Part shown: positions 1-7,541 of the stretch, one piece after another
Numbering within the stretch: the stretch's first letter is position 1
Layout: each line of letters begins with the position of its first letter
Origin: an uncultured Steroidobacter sp.
Lineage (GTDB): Bacteria; Pseudomonadota; Gammaproteobacteria; Steroidobacterales; Steroidobacteraceae
DNA: 17,665 nt
Assembly: GCA_946478975.1 (NCBI GenBank)
Contig: CAMLEO010000131.1
Location: 1-17,665, forward strand
Direction of reading: 5' to 3'
The notes under the pieces: generated by a model
What the model saw: only the letters and a program-made list of their open reading frames with translations
Database searches by the model: none
What the model was told of the DNA's origin: nothing
Made by a program: the position numbers and the translations under genes

Positions 1-1373
1 GGATGCTCGGCCAGCAGGCGCTCCATTTCGAGCACATCGATCTGCAGTCCGCCGCGACGAATCACATCCTTGATGCGGCCGACGTACGTGAGATAACCGT
101 CGTCGGTCGCCATCATCAAATCGCCGGTGCGATAAAAACCGTCGTCGGTGACGTTCGCTCGCGTCAGCTCGGGCTGTGCGAGATAGCCCATGAACAGCGA
201 CGGGCCGCGGCACACATACTCGCCGACCTGGCCGAGCGGCATCGGCGTACCGGTGCCGGGCTCAGTGATGCGAAATTCCAATCCGGGCAGCGGCACGCCC
301 TCCTTGCGCCAGCGCACGTGTGCGGGATCGTTGGGACGGCCGGGCGCATGACCCAGGCACTCCGACAAGCCATAGTCGCGCACCACTTGAAAGCCGAATC
401 GCCGCTCCGCGGATTCAAACAAATGATCCGGTCCGGCGCCCGAGACCACCAGCCGCATGGATTTCAACAACGGCTCGACGCCGCGTTCCAGCGCGAGCAG
501 GTCGAACACATGCGTGCCGACGGTGATGCAATACGTACCGCCGTATCGCGCGATGGCTTCGACGACCTGAGAAGCCTTCCAGCGCGCGTTGGGAAGAATC
601 GCGGCGCCGTGAATCAGCGGCATGTAGACGTCGAATACCGAGCCGGTCGCGTGACCGTAGGGGCCGAACGCGACGTACACATCGTTCTCGGTGAAGTCGG
701 TGCTGCGCCCGAAGACTCGTCCGGCGTACACCAGCGAGTTCTCACAATGCATCACGCCTTTCGGCACGCCGGTGCTGCCGCCGGTCGACAACACCACTGC
801 CACGCGGGTTGGATCTTTGGCGCGTTGTGAGATCTCACGCCCCGTGGCACACGCGTGTTCCAGCGTCGGCAGGGATCGATACTCCTTCAGCTCTTCAGCA
901 CCGCGGCCGACGAGCAACACACGACGGTCGCCGACGCGTGCTCGCAATGTTTCGAACATCTCGCGCCAAGCTTGAGATTGCAGCAGCTCAGCCTCGATCA
1001 CGACACCGCGACCGCGGGCTTGCTCGAACAGATTGAGCGCGAGCGTCGGTGAAACGCGCGAAGACAACGGTGCTAACGCGATGCCCGCAATCGACGCCGC
1101 AATCGCGAGCACAACGCCCTGCCAAGAATTCGATTGCGCGGCGAGCAGGAATTCGCCGGGTTGCAAACCGGCATCCACCAGGTAACCGGCGAGTTTGCGC
1201 GCGTGCTGCCACAACTCGGCGTAGCTCATCGGCTCGGGCCCGATGATCGCCGGCCGCTGTGGATGCATCGCTGCCCGCTCGGCGACCACTTCGGCCAAGG
1301 TGATGTCGGCCCAATGGCCGAGCCGTCGATACTCGGCTTGCACTTCCGCGGGCAGTAAAGGATGCGCGGTCAT
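1..1373 (-). CDS. AMP-binding acyl-CoA synthetase (CoA ligase), C-terminus cut by window edge
   Basis: The minus-strand frame is open from the ATG at 1373 to the left edge, about 457 codons. It belongs to the ANL superfamily, which activates a carboxylic acid with ATP and then forms the CoA thioester. Visible motifs are the P-loop STGGSTGVPKG near residues 196-206 (usual form (S/T)SG(S/T)TGxPKG), YGLSE (motif A5), YRTGDL (A8) and GRIKDVIRRGG (the hinge leading into the C-terminal lid). The lid with its catalytic lysine lies beyond the edge. The N-terminus, with 'EYRRLGHWADITL', resembles ligases for cyclic or medium-chain acids such as cyclohexanecarboxylate-CoA ligases; that resemblance is from memory and does not fix the substrate. 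The start overlaps the stop of the upstream SDR gene as ATGA, so it is the third gene of an operon starting at 3027 and probably translationally coupled. Confidence 0.9.
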   Translation of the reverse strand, partial: MTAHPLLPAEVQAEYRRLGHWADITLAEVVAERAAMHPQRPAIIGPEPMSYAELWQHARKLAGYLVDAGLQPGEFLLAAQSNSWQGVVLAIAASIAGIALAPLSSRVSPTLALNLFEQARGRGVVIEAELLQSQAWREMFETLRARVGDRRVLLVGRGAEELKEYRSLPTLEHACATGREISQRAKDPTRVAVVLSTGGSTGVPKGVMHCENSLVYAGRVFGRSTDFTENDVYVAFGPYGHATGSVFDVYMPLIHGAAILPNARWKASQVVEAIARYGGTYCITVGTHVFDLLALERGVEPLLKSMRLVVSGAGPDHLFESAERRFGFQVVRDYGLSECLGHAPGRPNDPAHVRWRKEGVPLPGLEFRITEPGTGTPMPLGQVGEYVCRGPSLFMGYLAQPELTRANVTDDGFYRTGDLMMATDDGYLTYVGRIKDVIRRGGLQIDVLEMERLLAEH

Positions 1374-2152
1374 TGGGCTGTGTATCCCCCGTCGATGGTC
1401 ATTTCCGAACCCGTCATGTAACTCGACTCGTCACTCGCCAGGAACACGATGGCTGCGGCAATCTCCGCTGCCTGACCCAAGTGGCCGACCGGAATGTGCT
1501 CCACCGATTTCGCCCGCTGCGCCGGATCTTCCAATGCCTGCGCACTCATGGGCGTCTCGATCACGCCGGGATGCACGGAGTTGGCGCGAATGCCATTGCG
1601 AGCGGCGGCACATTCGATGGCGGTCGACTTAGTAAACAATCGCACGCCGGCTTTGGACGCGCTGTAAGCCGCGACGTTGGGTCCGGCGACCTGGCCGCGA
1701 ATCGACGATACATTGACGATGGAGCCTTTGCCGGATCGCGCCAGCAACGGCAGCGCGTGTTTGGTGCCGAGAAACACGCTGTCGAGATTCACGGAAAGAA
1801 TGTGGCGCCACTCCTCCAATGTGGTCTCGACGATCGGACGGAAGTAGCCGATGCCGGCGTTGTTGACCAGCACGTCCAGGCGGCCGAACTCGCCATCGAT
1901 CTCCTGCAGGACGTGCAGCCACTGCGATTCCGATGTCACGTCCAACGTCATGGCGCGATGCCGTCCAGATAACGTCTGCGCACGTTGCGCCATCGCGTCG
2001 GCGGCGCGGTCGGCGAGAATGACTATGGAACCTTCTGCGGCAAACAGTTGCGCCGTGGCCCAGCCGATTCCCGAAGCGGCGCCGGTGATGAGTGCGATCT
2101 TTCCTTCCAGACGTCCGGCGGCTTTGGCGTTCATAGCGGCGCCGGACTTCAC
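1370..2152 (-). CDS. Short-chain dehydrogenase/reductase (SDR), classical type
   Basis: A 260-residue classical SDR, an NAD(P)-dependent oxidoreductase of alcohols, ketones or hydroxyacyl-CoAs. It shows the Rossmann motif TGAASGIG (residues 23-30), an acidic residue at the end of strand beta-2 (Asp48 in 'ILADR', which favours NAD), NNAG (97-100) and the catalytic set Asn122, Ser150, Tyr163, Lys167 (YSASK). The C-terminus 'MTGSEMTIDGGYTAQ' is typical of the FabG-like group. Length is normal. The start chosen is a GTG at 2152 that overlaps the preceding gene's stop (GTGA); an ATG at 2134 would remove six residues and is nearly as good, since neither has a clear Shine-Dalgarno sequence. It is the middle gene of an SDR-SDR-ligase operon. 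A probable job is oxidising a hydroxyl made upstream in the pathway, or a 3-hydroxyacyl-CoA step; the substrate is unknown. Confidence 0.92.
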   Translation of the reverse strand: MKSGAAMNAKAAGRLEGKIALITGAASGIGWATAQLFAAEGSIVILADRAADAMAQRAQTLSGRHRAMTLDVTSESQWLHVLQEIDGEFGRLDVLVNNAGIGYFRPIVETTLEEWRHILSVNLDSVFLGTKHALPLLARSGKGSIVNVSSIRGQVAGPNVAAYSASKAGVRLFTKSTAIECAAARNGIRANSVHPGVIETPMSAQALEDPAQRAKSVEHIPVGHLGQAAEIAAAIVFLASDESSYMTGSEMTIDGGYTAQ

Positions 2153-3027
2153 GACTGGCGGCGGCGATCGCGCGTCGACAGATCGAGCAGATCTGGGAAC
2201 TCCGGGTTACGACGAGCCAGCACCGCGTCGGCGCGCTCGCGAATCGCGTCGTCATAGCTCGGCGTCGTGATCTGATACAAACGTTGCTCACGGACGGCTT
2301 CGAACACCTGCTCCGCGACTGCTGCCGGAGACAGAGCACTTGCAAACAGGTCCGCGGCAACGGCCTGCAGTGCCGGTGTCTCTGCGGCCGGACCCGAGCT
2401 CGATTGCAAATGGACCGGCCGACTGCGCTCGGATTCGTAAATGCGCGTGTTGACCAGGCCTGGACACAAGGCGGTGACGCCAATCGGCGCGTTCCGTTCG
2501 CGAAGCGACGCATACAGCGCTTCCGTTACACGCACGACCGCATGCTTGGACGCGCTGTAAACGGGCGAACCCGAGCCGCTGATCAGCCCCGCCACCGACG
2601 CCGTGTTCACGATGTGAGATTCGGAGCGCTGCTCCAGCATGCGGGGCACGAAACTGCGCAGGCCGTGCACCACGCCCATGAGATTCACATCGAAGGCCCA
2701 GCGCCAGTCTTCGAGCGGATATTCCCAAACCGGGCGATAGCGGCCGCTGGGCACGATGCCGGCGTTGTTACACAACAAGTGCACTGCGCCGTAGCTGCCG
2801 TACGCCAGGTGAGCAAGCTGCTCGACTTCTTCGGCTCGTGAGACGTCGACCTTGGCGGCGATGGCAGTGCGCCCGGCCAGGGAAGCGCGTACGCGCTCAG
2901 CCGCGCCGAGATCGATATCGGCGATCACGACTTTCATGCCGAGCGAGGCGCTCAGCCGGCACAGTGCTTCGCCGATGCCGCTGCCGCCCCCAGTAATGAC
3001 CGCTACTTTTCCGGCAAATTCACGCAT
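2149..3027 (-). CDS. Short-chain dehydrogenase/reductase (SDR) with C-terminal extension
   Basis: A 292-residue classical SDR, the first gene of the operon running to the left edge. Motifs are TGGGSGIG (12-19), Asp37 after beta-2 (NAD-type), NNAG (87-90), Asn115, Ser144, Tyr157 and Lys161 (YSASK). The C-terminus is about 40 residues longer than the FabG-like core and charged, lacking the usual 'DGG' end. This form is seen in SDRs annotated only generically. The ATG at 3027 follows a short predicted leader with only a weak AAGAC-type ribosome site. The promoter and a TetR-type inverted repeat lie at 3053-3084. It is clearly different in sequence from the neighbouring SDR, so the two probably act on different alcohols or stereoisomers rather than being a recent duplication (inference). 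Confidence 0.92.
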   Translation of the reverse strand: MREFAGKVAVITGGGSGIGEALCRLSASLGMKVVIADIDLGAAERVRASLAGRTAIAAKVDVSRAEEVEQLAHLAYGSYGAVHLLCNNAGIVPSGRYRPVWEYPLEDWRWAFDVNLMGVVHGLRSFVPRMLEQRSESHIVNTASVAGLISGSGSPVYSASKHAVVRVTEALYASLRERNAPIGVTALCPGLVNTRIYESERSRPVHLQSSSGPAAETPALQAVAADLFASALSPAAVAEQVFEAVREQRLYQITTPSYDDAIRERADAVLARRNPEFPDLLDLSTRDRRRQS

Positions 3028-3052
3028 AGTCGTCTTGCGCCATCGTGTCGAG

Positions 3053-3084
3053 ACGATAGTCGACCGTCCGGTCGGTTGTCAATC
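3053..3084 (-). promoter_or_regulatory. Predicted sigma-70-like promoter of the SDR-ligase operon
   Basis: On the minus strand TTGACA (3082-3077, inside GATTGACA 3084-3077) is followed after 18 bases by TATCGT (3058-3053), giving a leader of about 20 bases before the ATG at 3027. The same GATTGACA with an 18-base spacer is found at two other minus-strand promoters in the window that carry the same operator. Here the operator fills the spacer. Confidence 0.55.
3061..3075. promoter_or_regulatory. Operator 1 of the CGACCG-NN-CGGTCGG family
   Basis: The sequence CGACCG-TC-CGGTCGG has perfect 6-base inverted arms (3061-3066 and 3069-3074). It lies between the -35 and -10 of the SDR operon promoter, 34 bases before the start codon. 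Three further copies lie before other units of this cluster. It is the form expected of a TetR-family dimer site; the TetR at 12695-13345 is the natural candidate (inference). Confidence 0.7.
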
Positions 3085-3097
3085 AATCCGCTTGGGC

Positions 3098-3862
3098 TCA
3101 CAGCTCGCGGATCATGCCTCGGATGCAGGCAATCGCCACCGCGTGAGAGCGATTGCGTGCGGCGAGCTTGGTCATGGCGTTGGAGAGATGAAACTCCACG
3201 GTTTCGGAGGAACGATGCAGCCGCTCGGCGATTTCGCTGGTGGTTTTGCCGCGCGCCGCCCACGTCAGGCATTCGATCTCGCGCGCCGTGAGCGCACACG
3301 GTGGGCCGCCGCCATCGCGATCGGTGTCCATCAAGCAATCGATCTGACGCATGAAAGTGTGGGAGATCAAATGCACCGAGCTCAGCGTGGCATGATAGCG
3401 AGGCCGCAACCGGCCGCGTTCCCTGCTGCACCATGAAACATAGCCGGTCTTGCCGCCGCGCCGGACCGGCACGGTGACGCCGCCACAGATGTCATTGTTA
3501 TAAAGATTCAACACGGCTCGCTGCTCCGGCGGCAACGTTTTGCCCCGCCAGGCCGTGCCGTTCAACTCGCAATCCCACAGGAACGGCTCAGTCGTGCCGG
3601 CGCAATGCAGGCCGATGGGACACGCTCGCGCGAGCCCATGATTCACCCATTCGTGCACGGTTCGGGACTGCCAGCCCATGGCCGTGCCGATGAACTCGCC
3701 GTCACCGGCACGCGGCAGGCTGGCTTGATGAATGTCGGTGTGAAACGCGGCCAGATTCCATCCCAGCGCCTCGGCGCATTGCGCCAGCAACAGCGCCGCC
3801 GACGGGATATCGGTCTGCAGCTGCAGCTGTTTGTGAAAATAGACGTCGCTGGAAATGCTCAT
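3098..3862 (-). CDS. LuxR-family regulator (LuxR solo), paralogue of the one at 9539-10300
   Basis: 254 residues with the two-part LuxR layout: an N-terminal ligand-binding domain of the autoinducer-binding type (about 15-165, with 'VPVRRGGKTGYVSW' matching the family's conserved VP..g..G...f segment) and a C-terminal GerE/LuxR helix-turn-helix (about 188-245, 'LTAREIECLTWAARGKTTSEIA'). No luxI-type synthase gene is in the window. The acyl-homoserine-lactone contact Asp-Pro of the family appears as Cys-Pro in 'WVNHGLARACPIG', and the Tyr four residues after the conserved Trp is Gly, so another ligand is likely (inference). The ATG at 3862 is preceded by GGGGGAG. It is divergent from the Rieske gene across 149 bases and is probably its regulator. 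Its 3' end lies 13 bases before the SDR promoter region at 3084. Confidence 0.88.
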   Translation of the reverse strand: MSISSDVYFHKQLQLQTDIPSAALLLAQCAEALGWNLAAFHTDIHQASLPRAGDGEFIGTAMGWQSRTVHEWVNHGLARACPIGLHCAGTTEPFLWDCELNGTAWRGKTLPPEQRAVLNLYNNDICGGVTVPVRRGGKTGYVSWCSRERGRLRPRYHATLSSVHLISHTFMRQIDCLMDTDRDGGGPPCALTAREIECLTWAARGKTTSEIAERLHRSSETVEFHLSNAMTKLAARNRSHAVAIACIRGMIREL

Positions 3863-3927
3863 GACTCCCCCGCGGGCCTGGCTGCCAAAACTGTACTCCT
3901 GGCCGCGGGCGCCACCAAGCGGAGCGC

Positions 3928-3944
3928 TTCAGAGAACTCCTGAA
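3928..3944. promoter_or_regulatory. Inverted repeat TTCAG-N7-CTGAA between LuxR and Rieske genes
   Basis: Perfect 5-base arms (3928-3932 and 3940-3944) separated by seven bases in the divergent LuxR/Rieske intergenic region. Size and place fit a lux-box-like regulator site, but the sequence does not match the classical lux box and I find no second copy before the TonB receptor gene, so the call is weak. No convincing -35/-10 pair stands out in this region. Confidence 0.3.
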
Positions 3945-3954
3945 AATGGGAGGT

Positions 3955-3970
3955 GTGCAACCCGCTGCAC
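3955..3970. promoter_or_regulatory. Inverted repeat GTGCA-N6-TGCAC upstream of the Rieske gene
   Basis: Perfect 5-base arms (3955-3959 and 3966-3970). A related dyad, GTGC-N7-GCAC, lies at 5221-5235 before the TonB receptor gene, and both share GTGCAACC. It ends 41 bases before the Rieske start. It is a candidate site for the neighbouring LuxR-type protein (inference). Confidence 0.4.
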
Positions 3971-4000
3971 GCGCCCACGATCGTCCGGCATGCGTACAAC

Positions 4001-4007
4001 AGGGGGG
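4001..4007 (+). promoter_or_regulatory. Ribosome binding site deciding the Rieske start
   Basis: AGGGGGG lies four bases before the ATG at 4012. It favours this start over an in-frame ATG at 3946, which lies in the regulatory region and would add 22 residues unlike any Rieske oxygenase N-terminus. The bases CAACAGGGGG around it recur at 5271-5280 before the TonB receptor gene. Confidence 0.7.
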
Positions 4008-4011
4008 TCTC

Positions 4012-5193
4012 ATGTTGAACGAACGACAGCTCTTGGTGGACATCGCCGAACGGTTGCTCGCACACCACGCCGAGCGCACCACCGGCAGCGCCTCGGAGCC
4101 GTGGCGCCTGGACAATCGCGTTTACACCGATCCCGAGTTGTTGGCGCGCGAGCGCCAGACCCTGTTCAAACATAACCCGATGCTGGTCGGCTTCACGCCC
4201 GACCTGCCCGAGCCGGGTTCATTCTTCACCAGCGACGACCTGGGCGTGCCCATCCTGCTGACGCGCGATCGCGATGGCCGGGTCAATGCGTTCCTGAATG
4301 CCTGCGCACATCGCGGCGCCCGTCTCAAAGACGGCTGCGGCAAGGCCAGCGGACTCGCCTGCCCATATCACGCCTGGACCTATGACCTGCAAGGCCGGCT
4401 GGTCGGCATCTACGCCGAACCCACTTTCGGCCGCATCGACAAGGCGCAGTACGGCCTGGTGCGGCTGCCGGTCGAGGAAAAGTACGGCATGATCTTTGTC
4501 GGCGCCACGCCCGAGCTCGAGTTCACGATCGACGATCACCTGGGCGAGCTCGCGAATATCTTTGCGTTGTGGCAGTTCGACCGGATGCAGGTGGTCGGCG
4601 AGCACGTCTTCCACACTCGCAACAACTGGAAGCTCACCGTCGATACGTTCTTCGAGGGCTATCACTTCTCGGTCGTGCACCGGGAATCGGTCGGCGACTA
4701 CGCGTTCGGCAATCTGTCGGCTCACGACAGCTTCGGGCCGCACCAGCGCCTCGCCTATCCGAACAAGTCGTTGCTGACGCTGCGGGACCAGCCGCGCGAG
4801 CAGTGGACCAGCGCGGTGTTCGATCACTTTCAATTGATCCATTTCCTGTATCCGAACGTCTCGCTGCTGGTGAGCCCGACCGCGGTGGAGTTTTTCCAGT
4901 TTTTTCCCGGCGCGAGCGTCGGCGAGTGCATCAGCCGCTATCGCTGCTACTGGCGCGCCGATCCGTCACGCCCCGATCAGGGACGCGAGCCGCTCACGCA
5001 TTTCCAATGGGTGGTGCAAGTGGTCGGCGAAGAGGATTATCGAATCAGCCAGTCCATACAGCCGGGCCTGGCCACGGGCTTGCGAGCGTTCAATACGTTC
5101 GGGCGCAACGAGCCCGCGTTGATCAAGATTCACGAGGCGCTGGCGCGGGGTGCGCAGCTCTCGCAGACGGAACAATCCTGCCGAATCAGGTAG
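4012..5193 (+). CDS. Rieske non-haem iron oxygenase, large (alpha) subunit
   Basis: 393 residues. These enzymes use O2 and electrons from a reductase to hydroxylate aromatic or aliphatic substrates or to cleave C-N/C-O bonds. The N-terminal Rieske [2Fe-2S] domain has Cys98-x-His100 and Cys117-x2-His120 ('CAHRGARLKDG...CPYH'). The catalytic domain has the mononuclear iron motif Glu215-x2-His218-x4-His223 in 'DTFFEGYHFSVVH', after 'NNWKLTVD'; Asp342 in 'EEDYRI' is a likely third iron ligand. Size and the lone alpha-type arrangement suggest a homo-oligomer of the carnitine/phenylpropionate/KshA-like kind rather than an alpha-beta dioxygenase (inference). No ferredoxin or reductase gene is in the window, so electrons must come from a partner encoded elsewhere. 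It is followed after 94 bases by a TonB-dependent receptor and is divergent from a LuxR regulator. The substrate is unknown. Confidence 0.93.
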   Translation: MLNERQLLVDIAERLLAHHAERTTGSASEPWRLDNRVYTDPELLARERQTLFKHNPMLVGFTPDLPEPGSFFTSDDLGVPILLTRDRDGRVNAFLNACAHRGARLKDGCGKASGLACPYHAWTYDLQGRLVGIYAEPTFGRIDKAQYGLVRLPVEEKYGMIFVGATPELEFTIDDHLGELANIFALWQFDRMQVVGEHVFHTRNNWKLTVDTFFEGYHFSVVHRESVGDYAFGNLSAHDSFGPHQRLAYPNKSLLTLRDQPREQWTSAVFDHFQLIHFLYPNVSLLVSPTAVEFFQFFPGASVGECISRYRCYWRADPSRPDQGREPLTHFQWVVQVVGEEDYRISQSIQPGLATGLRAFNTFGRNEPALIKIHEALARGAQLSQTEQSCRIR

Positions 5194-5220
5194 TCCCCGC
5201 ACGCATTCGCAGCGCTCATA

Positions 5221-5235
5221 GTGCAACCGAGGCAC
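5221..5235. promoter_or_regulatory. Inverted repeat GTGC-N7-GCAC upstream of the TonB receptor gene
   Basis: Arms are 5221-5224 and 5232-5235, in the 94-base gap after the Rieske gene. It shares GTGCAACC with the dyad at 3955-3970 and ends 52 bases before the receptor start. It may be a second site for the same regulator, giving the receptor its own controlled promoter (inference). Confidence 0.35.
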
Positions 5236-5240
5236 AACGA

Positions 5241-5264
5241 CGCCGTGGCAACAGCACCACGGTG
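5241..5264 (+). promoter_or_regulatory. Hairpin-forming repeat CCGTGG-N8-CCACGG in the Rieske-TonB receptor gap
   Basis: Perfect 6-base arms at 5243-5248 and 5257-5262, extended to eight pairs at 5241-5264 if one G-U pair is allowed. No U-run follows, so a simple intrinsic terminator is unlikely. It could be an mRNA hairpin that lowers read-through or sets transcript ends between oxygenase and receptor, or a regulator site. Confidence 0.35.
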
Positions 5265-5287
5265 CACACTCAACAGGGGGAAACGTC

Positions 5288-7525
5288 GTGCGCAAACGTG
5301 TTCACGTAATTCCGTTCATAGGCTCATCCATCGGGTCGCTGCTGCTCGGCAGTGCAAGCTTGGTCACGCCGAGCATCAACGTTCAGGCCGCACCTGCCGA
5401 CGCCGAACGCGCCGGCGGCGGCCTCGAAGAAGTCGTGGTGATGGCACGCAAACGCGAAGAAGGTTTACAGGACGTTCCGGTCGCCGTCAGTGCGGTCAGC
5501 GCCGAAACATTGGAACGATCCTTCGTCGTCGACTCGACCTCACTGGCACAGTTCGCACCGAATGTAGTGCTCGACAAAGTCGAAGCAGGCACTGCCGGCG
5601 GCGCTGCATTTTCGATTCGCGGCATCAGTTACCAGGATGTCGAGAAAGCGTTCGATCCCACAGTACTGGTGTTCGTCGACGATGTCGCGATGGGCAGCGG
5701 CACCGCCAACGTCATGAGCCTGCTCGACATCCAGAGCATCGAAATCCTGCGCGGCCCGCAGGGAACATTGTTCGGCAAGAATGCGGTCGGCGGCATCATC
5801 AATATTCATCGCAAGAAGCCGCAGCTCGACTCGACCAATGGCAAGGTACGTACGACTGCGGGCAACTTCGGCACTCGCAACTTCGAAGGCTACTTCAACC
5901 TGGGTGGCGACAAGGCCGCGCTCAAGCTCACCGCCGCCAGCCTCGAACACGATGGCTACTATGACAATCTCACCTTGCACGAGGCGCAGGACGATCGCCG
6001 CGAAGTGGATTACGGCGGCCATTTCCTGTGGAAGCCGACTGACTCGCTCACTGTCGAGCTGCAGGGCAATCACATCGGCCAGAAAGGCACGCCGAATCCG
6101 GTGCTGAACATTTCCGACGGCCGTGCTGTCGACGGCTCCGGCGATGCGTTCTGCGCCTTCTACGGTCAGTGCGCGCCGGGCCTCGGACAGTCGCAGTCGG
6201 GTAGCAAACAAACCGCAGTCGGCGACGGCTTCACTTATCTGGAGCTCGACTCGGATACCTACATCGGCCAGGTGAACTGGGACATGAGCGATCATTACCA
6301 GCTCACGTACATCGGCGGGTATAACAAAACATTCGATGATACTGCGTTCGACTACGACGGCAGCCCGCTGCCGCTGTATCACGCACGCAAGCCCGGCGAC
6401 TACCGGCAGCGCAGCCACGAGCTGCGCATCACCCGCAACGATCCGGTGTTCAGCGGCCAGGCCGGCGTGTATTTCTGGAATGCAGATTCCTACACCATCA
6501 ACATGGCCCCTGCCCTGTTCGATCGCGCCTGGGCCAGCTCCGATTCGTTCTCGGTGTACGGAGAAACCGATTTGCGCTTCGCCGAGCACTACGTGCTCAC
6601 GACCGGCTTTCGTTACATCGAAGAAGACAAGTCGCTGCGCAAGTATGTCGATGACGGCATGGGCGGCGTGTCGATTCCGGCCGGAACCAAGGCGACGCGC
6701 AGCGATAACGACGTCATCTGGCGCCTGGGCCTGCGTTATGAATTCGCCGGCGGCGACATGGTGTATGCGAGCTATTCGACTGGCTTTCGCAGCGGCGGCT
6801 TTTCACCGCGTGCCGCCACCGTCGATGTTCTGATGCACGGCCAGGATCCCGAGCACCTCGCGAACTACGAAGCCGGCGCTCGCACGCGCTGGCTCGACAA
6901 TCACCTGCAGCTGAATCTCACGCTGTTTCACATGATCTACGACGACATGCAGATCGAGACCAGCCTGCCGGCCGCCGGCGGCAACGGTCAGCAGCAGGGC
7001 TTTGACAATGTCGGCAAAGCAAAGATCGACGGTGTCGAGCTCGACATGATTGCGCAGCTGACGAACCACTGGACGGTCAGCGGCAATCTCGGCCTGCTCG
7101 ATGCCAGGTATGTGAGCTTCTTTACCGACCTGTATGCACAAGGCTTCGCGCGGGACTTCAGCGATCTGAAGCTGCGCCGTGCCCCCGATGTGAGTTATTC
7201 CATTGCCTCCACCTACGAGCAGGACCTCGGCAACGGCACGGCCAACTTCCGAGTCTCATACAACTGGCGCGACGATTATCAAGGCACCTTGGACAATCAT
7301 CCCGGCACCGCCATCAGCGCGTTCGGGTTGCTCGATGCATCGCTCGGGTACGAGTACAAGAACTGGTCGGTTTCGCTGTTCGGTAACAACCTCACCGATG
7401 AAGACGCGTACTCGCACACCTTTGCCGTGGTCCCGAATGCGCAAGGCGGCACCTTCTGGAAGTTCGCTACGCCGCGCGTGCCTCGCACTTACGGCGTCCA
7501 GCTCACTTACGAGTTCGGCGATTGA
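5288..7525 (+). CDS. TonB-dependent outer-membrane receptor
   Basis: 745 residues, a typical length. A GTG start at 5288 follows AGGGGG (5275-5280). The N-terminus has basic residues (MRKRVHV), a hydrophobic stretch and a likely signal peptidase site near 'NVQAAPA' (about 32-38). The mature N-terminus carries 'GLEEVVVMARKREE', the TonB-box/plug start common in sphingomonad-like receptors. The plug domain runs to about residue 175, with 'IRGISYQ', 'VFVDDV' and 'EILRGPQGTLFGKNAVGGIINI'. The rest is a 22-strand beta-barrel with alternating aromatic residues, ending 'YGVQLTYEFGD'. Receptors of this group take up siderophores but also hydrophobic carbon sources across the outer membrane using TonB-ExbBD energy. 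Its place between an oxygenase and an aldehyde dehydrogenase points to import of the degraded substrate (inference). Confidence 0.95.
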   Translation: MRKRVHVIPFIGSSIGSLLLGSASLVTPSINVQAAPADAERAGGGLEEVVVMARKREEGLQDVPVAVSAVSAETLERSFVVDSTSLAQFAPNVVLDKVEAGTAGGAAFSIRGISYQDVEKAFDPTVLVFVDDVAMGSGTANVMSLLDIQSIEILRGPQGTLFGKNAVGGIINIHRKKPQLDSTNGKVRTTAGNFGTRNFEGYFNLGGDKAALKLTAASLEHDGYYDNLTLHEAQDDRREVDYGGHFLWKPTDSLTVELQGNHIGQKGTPNPVLNISDGRAVDGSGDAFCAFYGQCAPGLGQSQSGSKQTAVGDGFTYLELDSDTYIGQVNWDMSDHYQLTYIGGYNKTFDDTAFDYDGSPLPLYHARKPGDYRQRSHELRITRNDPVFSGQAGVYFWNADSYTINMAPALFDRAWASSDSFSVYGETDLRFAEHYVLTTGFRYIEEDKSLRKYVDDGMGGVSIPAGTKATRSDNDVIWRLGLRYEFAGGDMVYASYSTGFRSGGFSPRAATVDVLMHGQDPEHLANYEAGARTRWLDNHLQLNLTLFHMIYDDMQIETSLPAAGGNGQQQGFDNVGKAKIDGVELDMIAQLTNHWTVSGNLGLLDARYVSFFTDLYAQGFARDFSDLKLRRAPDVSYSIASTYEQDLGNGTANFRVSYNWRDDYQGTLDNHPGTAISAFGLLDASLGYEYKNWSVSLFGNNLTDEDAYSHTFAVVPNAQGGTFWKFATPRVPRTYGVQLTYEFGD

Positions 7526-7541
7526 TTCGCAGGAGCATCGC

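Noticed and set aside
3..830. 275-codon plus-strand open frame at the left edge
   Set aside because: It is the antisense shadow of the acyl-CoA synthetase, whose minus frame has all ANL motifs and is open to the edge.
3868..3909. CCCGCGGGCC and GGCCGCGGG near-inverted repeat between LuxR and Rieske genes
   Set aside because: The arms match only with a one-base gap and are low-complexity GC; chance is likely.
3946..4011. Upstream start for the Rieske gene
   Set aside because: It falls on the regulatory dyad region, and a strong ribosome site precedes the ATG at 4012.
5540..6589. 349-codon minus-strand open frame
   Set aside because: It lies antisense within the TonB-dependent receptor gene and has no recognisable domain; long antisense frames are common in GC-rich coding DNA.
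7203..7541. N-terminal extension of the aldehyde dehydrogenase
   Set aside because: It overlaps the receptor gene; the ATG at 7542 has a good ribosome site and gives the usual ALDH length.
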